Positions 7,051-11,941 of a stretch of DNA of 11,941 nucleotides are shown here, piece after piece. Made by a program: the position numbers and the translations under genes. This stretch comes from CAZGOM01 sp964542875 (GTDB lineage Bacteria > Planctomycetota > Phycisphaerae > Phycisphaerales > Phycisphaeraceae). Below the pieces are notes generated by a model. The model saw only the letters and a program-made list of their open reading frames with translations. It made no database searches and had not been told where the DNA came from. The stretch lies in contig CAZIWA010000155.1 of the NCBI GenBank assembly GCA_964542875.1, positions 1 to 11,941 on the forward strand. Direction: 5' to 3'. Numbering within the stretch: the stretch's first letter is position 1; each line of letters opens with the position of its first letter.

Positions 7051-8109
7051 ATGTCGCGTCCTAAGCTTTTTTTGGCGACCGCACCTAACCCAGGTGCGGT
7101 CGCTTTGCTTTACATCACCGGCCCCCGGGCCGGCGAACTGGCATGCCGGCTGGCAGGGAGGCAGGGCCTGCCCAACGGGCGGGCAGTGCTGGCGAGGTTC
7201 GGCGACATCGACGAGGGGCTGATGCAGTCGATCGGGCATGGGGAAGAGACGGTGCTTTTGATGCCGCATGCCGGGCCGCGGGTGGTGCAGCGGTTGATCG
7301 AACTGCTGGTGCACATGGGGGCGCAATATGACCCAGCGCCAGACCCGGTGACGGTGTACCCGGAGGCGGGGAACCCGCTGGAAGCGCACATGCTGTGGAC
7401 GCTGGCGCACTGCCCAAGCCTCATAGCAGTGGATGTGCTGCTGGATCAGCCGGGGGCGTGGCGTGATGCTGTACTGGCAGGAAAGGTGAAGGACGCCGCG
7501 TGGCGGGCCGGCGTGCTGGCGCGCGCACGCGGGCCGATGCGGCGGCTGTTGACGCCGGGATCGGTGGTGATCGCCGGGACGCCCAACGTGGGCAAGAGCA
7601 CGCTGACCAACCGGGTGCTGGGCAAGAGCGCAAGCATCGTGGCGGACCAACCGGGGACGACGCGCGATTGGGTGGGCGGGTTGGCGGTGCTCGGAGGCAT
7701 CGCGGTGAGGTGGCTGGATACGCCGGGCATTCGGGCGACGGAGGATGTGATTGAACGGCAGGCGATCGAGATGGCGCGGGGAGTGATCGAAAGCGCGGAT
7801 GTGCTGGTGGCGATGAACGAGCCGGGCGGCGCGTGGCCCACATTGGAAGGGGTGGCGCGCAGGCCGGATGTCTATGTGATGAATAAAGTGGAAAATGGCG
7901 GCGCAGGAAGTGGAGATGGGAGTTTTGAGAGGCCGCTGGGGATCAGCGCGAAAACCGGCGCGGGGGTGGATGGATTTTTGGCTTTGGTGGTGGAGGGACT
8001 TGGGGTGAATGTGGGGGATGGGTGCTGGGCGTTTTGTGATGAGCTAGAGAGGTTGGTGGAGGCGGGGGATGTGGAGGGGGTGGGGAGAATGGTTGATGTT
8101 AGATGTTAG
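7051..8109 (+). CDS. MnmE/TrmE-like GTPase, divergent
   Basis: A 352-residue protein laid out as a shortened MnmE (tRNA modification GTPase). The N-terminal LFLATAPNPGAVALLYITGP (7-25) resembles the MnmE TrmE_N domain. The G domain has G1 G176-TPNVGKS183, a plausible G2 at T203/T204, G3 D223TPG226, G4 N278-K-V-E281 (usually NKxD) and G5 ISAK (298-301). Missing are the MnmE FTxRAFLNGKxDLxQAEA helical signature before the G domain and the C-terminal C-x-G-K that is needed for tRNA uridine modification. It is therefore probably a paralogue with another role rather than mnmE itself. It starts 12 nt after hpnH with no clear ribosome site. Its last residues (VDVRC) and stop come from the heptamer array. 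Codon use shifts from balanced to strongly G-ending in the last third. Confidence 0.8.
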   Translation: MSRPKLFLATAPNPGAVALLYITGPRAGELACRLAGRQGLPNGRAVLARFGDIDEGLMQSIGHGEETVLLMPHAGPRVVQRLIELLVHMGAQYDPAPDPVTVYPEAGNPLEAHMLWTLAHCPSLIAVDVLLDQPGAWRDAVLAGKVKDAAWRAGVLARARGPMRRLLTPGSVVIAGTPNVGKSTLTNRVLGKSASIVADQPGTTRDWVGGLAVLGGIAVRWLDTPGIRATEDVIERQAIEMARGVIESADVLVAMNEPGGAWPTLEGVARRPDVYVMNKVENGGAGSGDGSFERPLGISAKTGAGVDGFLALVVEGLGVNVGDGCWAFCDELERLVEAGDVEGVGRMVDVRC

Positions 8110-8141
8110 ATGTTAGATGTTAGATGTTAGATGTTAGATGT
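8095..8141 (+). repeat. Heptamer tandem array (GATGTTA)6
   Basis: Six perfect GATGTTA copies (8095-8136) and a partial GATGT (8137-8141). Because 7 is not divisible by 3, a TAG appears in all three rightward frames within 21 nt. Here it ends the GTPase gene. It resembles the heptanucleotide STRR arrays described in cyanobacteria. Confidence 0.95.
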
Positions 8142-8322
8142 GGAATCGGAATCGGGGTTGGGGTGAAGCGGGTGATTAGGGTTGGGATTGTCGGTGCGTT
8201 ATAGGGCATTTGTAGGCGGCCCTCGTCCCCCTCTCTCAGAAGGCTGACCCTTCCCCAAGTTTTTGAGACGGTGTTTGGCGGGTAGGGACTATGCAACGGT
8301 ATGGAAGAGGCAGATTTTTAAC

Positions 8323-8354
8323 CGCGAAGCCGCGAAGACGCGAAGACGCGAAGT
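8323..8354 (+). repeat. Octamer tandem repeat (CGCGAAGM)4
   Basis: Four consecutive 8-bp units, CGCGAAGC, CGCGAAGA, CGCGAAGA and CGCGAAGT. The array lies in the non-coding zone between the convergent GTPase and DUF4139 genes, just before repeat island B. The stretch 8142-8322 before it shows no gene or recognised element. Confidence 0.9.
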
Positions 8355-8390
8355 TAAGAAAGGCAAAACCAGGGTCAGGGTACAAGGGAT

Positions 8391-8612
8391 AGGGTAAAAG
8401 GCCAGAGGGAGTTGAGCCGTTACTGATCTTTCCGGGTTGAAGCAGGCGCGTGCAAGAGTGTTTAAAAAATGCTTTAACCCCGGGTGTCGCATGAATACAT
8501 GCTCAAGGCGGGGCTACATGCTGTACCCCCTCCGGGGGGACACGGATGCGGCAAGTAGGTTTTGATGCCTATCGTCGAGCAATCCAAAACTTGGGGAATG
8601 ATCAGCCCAGAG
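8391..8612. repeat. Repeat island B (same modules as island A)
   Basis: Shares with island A: AGGGTAAAAGGC (8391-8402); GAGTTGAG (8409-8416) followed at identical spacing by the perfect 17-mer GCAGGCGCGTGCAAGAG (8442-8458); and AAAACTTGGGGAATGATC (8586-8603). By hand, the 50-nt block 8409-8458 matches 4631-4680 at 38 positions. In B the CCCCG-type palindrome lies after the 17-mer; in A a related palindrome lies before GAGTTGAG. No gene is supported from 8142 to 8652. Confidence 0.65.
8478..8539. terminator. Paired GC hairpins between convergent genes
   Basis: The outer stem CCCCG/CGGGG (8478-8482, 8509-8513) encloses a GCATG/CATGC stem (8489-8493, 8498-8502, loop AATA). A second hairpin, CCCCC-tcc-GGGGG (8526-8538), follows. 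They lie between the GTPase end and the leftward DUF4139 gene end, so termination is a reasonable role, but there is no T-tract. Confidence 0.35.
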
Positions 8613-8652
8613 GGAGAGGGGGGAAGAGAAAACGGTTTACGTGTTCGTGGGG

Positions 8653-10320
8653 TCAGTTACGGACGTAGAGCTGGTAGGTGTATTTGACGCAGGTGGCTTT
8701 GTCCTTGCCGGGCTCGACGGTGACGGTCCAGGTGAGCTGGGATTTTGGGTTGACAGACTTTAAGCCGCGGGCGAGCTTGGTGATGGTGGGGTTGTTGTCG
8801 GTTTTCTGGACTTCGCCGGAGAGGGTTTTGGTGATTTTGATGGTGAGGGGTTTGCTGGTGTAGTTGATGAGCTGGAGATCGCCTTTGACGGTGACCTGGT
8901 CGTAGTTGTAGCCGTAGAAATTGGCGGCGTTCCGCTTACGATCGGTTTCACTTTCAGCCTGCTCGGCATTAACCGCGGAGACCTGAGTGATCTTGAGCTC
9001 CGTGGTGCCATTGATCGGCGTGTAGTTGAGCATGGACTGGCCGAGGATGCGGCCTGACTTTGTGGTGGCGCCGGGGCCGGTGGTCCAGGGCATGGCGGAT
9101 TTGTTGGTGAGTTTCAGGGCATGCCAGACGGCCTGGGGCGGGGTTTTGTCGTTGTTCTGGCTGGAGGAACGGTAAGGGTCGTTTTCGGCGATGTAGTCGG
9201 GGACGTCCCAGGTGTAGACGTGTTCGTATTCGACGGGTGCGGTGAAGACTTCAAAGTAGCCGCGTTCGCCTTTGGCGAGGGTGACGTTTTTGACGGGGTA
9301 GAAGTAGAGGTCTTCGGAAGATTCACCGGTGAGAGGGCCGGGGGGCATGGCGGAAGAGTCCTGGCGTTGGCGTCCATCGTAGTCGTAGGTGGAGGCCTGA
9401 CGGAGCATGTTGGAACTGTAGGCGTCGCGCTGGGTGCCTTGGTTTTGGATGGCAGTCAGGACACTGCGGAGCGGGATGAGAGAGAAGAAGTCCGGAACGG
9501 AGGCAAATTCCAGGTTCGGATAGCCGGTGACGAGCTCGGCCTGGACATCATCCAAGGGTGTCAGGTCGTTGACGATGATGGCCTTGGCGTAGAGGGTGGC
9601 TTTTTTATCGTCGACGAGCTCCACGCGATAGCTGGGGGCCCAGGTGATGTTTTGCGAAAGGTAGGTGAGCTTGATGTTGTCGCGCGAGAGGGCCGCCTGA
9701 CCGTTGGGTGCGCTTGTGAAGGCGAGGGTTTTGACGGGGCGGCTGAGTTTCAGGTCCGCTGGGCCGACGATGCGGACTTCCTGGATTTGAGTCAGCGCGA
9801 CGGCGGCGGTGTTGCCGTTTTCCTCAACGACAACGAACTGGGCCTTGGTGGGAATAGGGATGGAGGAAAGTTCGATGGGGTTGCCGAAGGTGTCGTAGCG
9901 GTTGACGGGGTTGGGGATGTCGGTGGATTGAGGGAGTTCTTTAAGGAGGACGGGCCGCCACTCGTTGTTGATGCGGAGTTGGGCGGATTTGCCGATGTTG
10001 GCCTCGATGAATTCGGGAATGGTCATGGCGGAGCGGCCGGGAGCCATGGTCTGGGTGGCGCGGATGTCGGTGAGTTGGATGCCGTTGGCGTCGGTGACCC
10101 AGAACATGCCCAGGGTGGCATCAGGAAGAGGAGTGATCTGGTATTTACCCGCGGGCGCAGGGAGAGAGACGGTGGAATCGATGAGCCCCAGGCCGTTTTT
10201 AAAGAGGACAATACGCCTGGGCTTGGCGGTGACACTGGCTGGATTTGCGGGCTGCTGAGCAAAAGCGGGGAGGGTGATGGCCAGGACCGCGGCGAGAAGG
10301 GTGATGCGAAGGCGTGTCAT
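8653..10320 (-). CDS. Secreted DUF4139-type protein
   Basis: A 555-residue protein with a clear signal peptide (MTRLRITLLAAVLAITLPAF, cleavage after A21). Residues 36-50 (RIVLFKNGLGLIDST) resemble the N-terminal strand of proteins carrying DUF4139. Residues 218-285 (KLTYLSQNITWAPSYRVEL, YAKAIIVNDLTPLDDVQAEL, VTGYPNLEF) fit the DUF4139 core: a Y-x-x-x-x-x-W-x-P-x-Y element, then V-N-x-T-x-x-x-W/D-x-x-x-L-x-L-x-T-G-x-P. The second half is beta-rich (YFYPVKNVTLAKGERGYFEV, LQLINYTSKPLTIKITKTL), suggesting stacked sandwich domains. The start is ATG 10320, with GGGAG 5 nt upstream. The same frame is open much further upstream, but the signal peptide fixes the start here. Molecular role unknown; envelope or periplasmic. 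It lies 262 nt downstream of the membrane-protein gene. Confidence 0.78.
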   Translation of the reverse strand: MTRLRITLLAAVLAITLPAFAQQPANPASVTAKPRRIVLFKNGLGLIDSTVSLPAPAGKYQITPLPDATLGMFWVTDANGIQLTDIRATQTMAPGRSAMTIPEFIEANIGKSAQLRINNEWRPVLLKELPQSTDIPNPVNRYDTFGNPIELSSIPIPTKAQFVVVEENGNTAAVALTQIQEVRIVGPADLKLSRPVKTLAFTSAPNGQAALSRDNIKLTYLSQNITWAPSYRVELVDDKKATLYAKAIIVNDLTPLDDVQAELVTGYPNLEFASVPDFFSLIPLRSVLTAIQNQGTQRDAYSSNMLRQASTYDYDGRQRQDSSAMPPGPLTGESSEDLYFYPVKNVTLAKGERGYFEVFTAPVEYEHVYTWDVPDYIAENDPYRSSSQNNDKTPPQAVWHALKLTNKSAMPWTTGPGATTKSGRILGQSMLNYTPINGTTELKITQVSAVNAEQAESETDRKRNAANFYGYNYDQVTVKGDLQLINYTSKPLTIKITKTLSGEVQKTDNNPTITKLARGLKSVNPKSQLTWTVTVEPGKDKATCVKYTYQLYVRN

Positions 10321-10523
10321 AAGATCTCCCGGAGTAAGGGGGTGAGTGTTGTCTGTATTGTGACGTTCGAAAGAGGCTGGTGTGTCACTGGTTTGTAACA
10401 AAGATTTTGCGAGGGAGGCAGGAGGCGTGGTCGGCAAGGCGATCGAATTTGAAAACCGCCGGATCAAAATAGTTGGCGCAGGCAGGCGGTACTGCCGGGA
10501 TTTGGAAAAACCAACGGGGTTGC

Positions 10524-10546
10524 GGGACAGCCGCAGACGGCTGCCC
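10524..10546 (-). terminator. Strong hairpin downstream of the leftward membrane-protein gene
   Basis: GGG-a-CAGCCG-CAGA-CGGCTG-CCC gives nine base pairs with one bulge (10524-10546), about 37 nt past the TGA stop at 10583 in the leftward direction. A T-run (AAAAA at 10506-10510 on plus) lies about 13 nt further on. It is a plausible terminator or 3'-end stabiliser. A smaller GGCAG/CTGCC hairpin is at 10481-10496. The rest of 10321-10582 shows no gene. Confidence 0.45.
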
Positions 10547-10582
10547 AAGGTACCCCATCCAAATGCAATGGGCCTGGGGTGG

Positions 10583-11254
10583 TCAGGGGGTGATGTGGCG
10601 TTCGATGAGCCGGTGGTTGATGGCTTCCTGGAAGGCGCTGATGATTTTGGTGTTTTCGGGTTTTTGGTATTCGATGTTTTCGTAGGTGTAATTTCGAATG
10701 CGTGAGAACCATCCGCCGCCGGGGGGGCTGGGGAAGGGGGAGTGGGCTGGAGGGGAATTGGTGCCGGTGGGCTGGGTCTGCATGAGGGCGATGGTGATCC
10801 GGTTTGCGTCGCGGAATTCCGGTGAGAGGGCGTTGAAGCGTGCGATAAGCTTGTCGATCTGAGCGTCGAGGAGCTTGTTTTTTTCCTGGTCGGTGGTGGC
10901 GTTGGAGTAGGCGACGGCTTTTTGAAATTCACGTTGGGCGATGGCTTTGATCATGCCGTTGCGGCATTCGTCATCAACGACGAATTTGCGGAAATACTCG
11001 CGGCGTTTTTCGCCCGGAAGATCGTCAACGAATGAGGCGCTTTGAGCGATGTAGAGGTCGCGATCCGCTTGGGCCATGTTTTTGAAACGAGGGGTGTTGA
11101 AGTTCTGGATTGCCTCAAGGGCGGAGGTGGGGGCGGGGAGGTCTGTGTGGTCGACGGCGAGGATGACGGCCTGGGTGACGGCAAAGCCAATGAAGATCAG
11201 GACGGCGCTGAGGCCGACCACCATCTTGGGGGCGGATTGGCTTTTAAGGCCCAT
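10583..11254 (-). CDS. Single-pass membrane protein, function unknown
   Basis: A 223-residue protein. Residues 11-34 (MVVGLSAVLIFIGFAVTQAV then ILAV) form one transmembrane helix after a short basic N-terminus, so the rest is probably outside the cytoplasm. Residues 60-155 are charged and helical (YFRKFVVDDECRNGMIKAIA, KLLDAQIDKLIARFNALSPE), with coiled-coil character. A Pro/Gly-rich linker (about 161-181) leads to a Tyr/Arg-rich end (WFSRIRNYTYENIEYQKPEN). I do not recognise a family. ATG 11254 is preferred; an in-frame GTG 33 nt upstream would add a polar stretch and has no ribosome site. The ribosome site for the ATG is also weak. It lies upstream of the DUF4139 gene in the same direction, but with a strong hairpin between them. 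Confidence 0.62.
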   Translation of the reverse strand: MGLKSQSAPKMVVGLSAVLIFIGFAVTQAVILAVDHTDLPAPTSALEAIQNFNTPRFKNMAQADRDLYIAQSASFVDDLPGEKRREYFRKFVVDDECRNGMIKAIAQREFQKAVAYSNATTDQEKNKLLDAQIDKLIARFNALSPEFRDANRITIALMQTQPTGTNSPPAHSPFPSPPGGGWFSRIRNYTYENIEYQKPENTKIISAFQEAINHRLIERHITP

Positions 11255-11453
11255 GTGGTTCTTTTTTATTGGGCAGGGAGAAGACACTGGATTCTAGCAA
11301 GGGCGGAGGGAAGAGTTAACAGGGCAATCGCATTTGACGAAAGCCCACGCGTTCGGGTTGTCGTGTGAGCGGGTTATCAGGTGTCAGGGAGTGGGTTGAT
11401 TGAGTTTTGGGTATCAAAGGGGCATTCACCTGGGATGGATCAGATTTTTTCGA

Positions 11454-11735
11454 AGCCCCTCGACGGCCCGAATACCCTCGCTGGCGCGTGGGGCTAACAG
11501 TACAACGTGTCGGATTTTCGCCGACTTTCATGAGTGAGCCCTCATGCAATTACGCGATTTATGCCGATCAGCAACTGTAGTACCTGGCTGCCATAAAGTC
11601 GGGCCTTTGGCCCTGAGGAAAAAGCGCAGATGAAGAGTAAGACATGCTCACGCGGACGAGAGCATGCCACCCAGAATTACTGGTTCCAGCGTTTGTGTTA
11701 AGAAGCGCTGCGGCCCGGGCTGCTTTTTGGCGTTG
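11454..11735. repeat. Repeat island C (REP-like palindromes)
   Basis: Non-coding, between the membrane-protein gene and rhaB. Palindromes: AGCCCC/GGGGCT (11454-11459, 11490-11495); GTCGG/CCGAC (11509-11513, 11521-11525); GGGCC-ttt-GGCCC (11601-11613); and CATGCTC/GAGCATG (11643-11649, 11660-11666). AGAAGCGCTGCGGCCCGGGC (11701-11720) begins a 22-nt stretch that matches island A 4717-4738 at 20 positions. The part from 11255 to 11453 shows no gene and no repeat I can define. Confidence 0.6.
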
Positions 11736-11751
11736 AAGATGAAGGGGCGGG

Positions 11752-11941
11752 TTACTTGCCGAGGAGGGCATTGAAGCGGTTGGCCTGGGCGGTGTAGGCC
11801 GGGGCGTCCTGGGGTTCGTAGCGTTTGAGATCGGTGGAGTTGCGAACGATCTGACGCAGGTGGGTGAGGTCTTTGACGATGCCTGCGCCGATGGCCTGGG
11901 TGAGTGCGTTGCCGATGGCGGTGCCTTCGAAGGGGCCGACG
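11752..11941 (-). CDS. rhaB: Rhamnulokinase, C-terminal end (cut by window edge)
   Basis: L-rhamnulose kinase phosphorylates L-rhamnulose to L-rhamnulose-1-phosphate in L-rhamnose catabolism (cytosolic, FGGY kinase family). The visible 62 residues read VGPFEGTAIGNALTQAIGAG, then a helix with HLRQIVRNSTDLKRYEPQD, and end FNALLGK before a TAA stop. GP-x-E-x-TA-x-GN-x-x-x-Q is the FGGY C-terminal signature, and the R-x-(I/V)-V-R-x-S-x-(D/E)-L-K-x-YEP tail is typical of RhaB over other FGGY kinases. The start and kinase core lie beyond the window. It is followed directly by repeat island C, which would form its 3' untranslated region. Confidence 0.82.
   Translation of the reverse strand, partial: VGPFEGTAIGNALTQAIGAGIVKDLTHLRQIVRNSTDLKRYEPQDAPAYTAQANRFNALLGK

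Noticed and set aside
7051..8109. Naming this gene mnmE
   Set aside because: The C-terminal C-x-G-K and helical-domain signature required for the tRNA modification enzyme are absent.
8095..8141. CRISPR array
   Set aside because: The units are 7 bp with no spacers, so this is a simple tandem repeat.
9121..10398. Long rightward open frame (425 codons) opposite the DUF4139 gene
   Set aside because: Low-complexity Gly/Asp/Val composition and no motifs, while the leftward frame has a signal peptide and a recognised domain.
10321..10932. Upstream extension of the DUF4139 frame to 10932
   Set aside because: The extension is Ser/Pro/Thr-rich, overlaps the membrane-protein gene on the same strand, and precedes a clear signal peptide with its own ribosome site at 10320.

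Overview
The window looks like chromosomal DNA of a GC-rich Planctomycetota bacterium, most likely of the Phycisphaerae type. This is inferred from several things together: an hpnH hopanoid gene, small secreted proteins and planctomycete-like proteins of unknown function, GC-rich palindromes (REP-like elements) between genes, and short tandem repeats directly at gene ends. No rRNA or tRNA gene, CRISPR array, transposase or phage gene is visible.

Layout, left to right. A leftward adenosylhomocysteinase gene (ahcY, cut by the left edge) has a good promoter with an operator-like palindrome. It diverges from a rightward GNAT acetyltransferase, which is followed by a small membrane-anchored or secreted protein and a class C beta-lactamase-fold serine hydrolase. 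The hydrolase converges on a leftward exported NfeD/ClpP-fold protein that seems to lack its catalytic serine. A repeat island (4511-4795) and a leftward protein of unknown function follow. An AT-rich spacer then leads to a 20-codon leader frame, hpnH (radical SAM adenosylhopane synthase) and an MnmE-like GTPase; the last two are probably one operon. A second repeat zone (8095-8612) holds a heptamer array, an octamer array and a GC-rich island. Next come two leftward genes, a secreted DUF4139-type protein and a single-pass membrane protein of unknown function. The window ends with a third repeat island and the 3' end of a leftward rhamnulokinase gene (rhaB).

The genes do not form one pathway. 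AhcY recycles S-adenosylhomocysteine (SAM cycle), HpnH uses SAM to start the hopanoid side chain, and RhaB belongs to L-rhamnose catabolism. I see no clear defence or biosynthetic cluster.

The more unusual signals are structural: (1) the + strand is G-rich whichever way the genes point, except hpnH, which looks codon-optimised; (2) two rightward genes end inside heptamer repeats of the same family, in the same phase, and take their last residues and stop codon from them; (3) two repeat islands share the same modules in the same order, with a palindrome placed differently in each; (4) every leftward gene whose 3' end lies in the window has palindromes just downstream of its stop.
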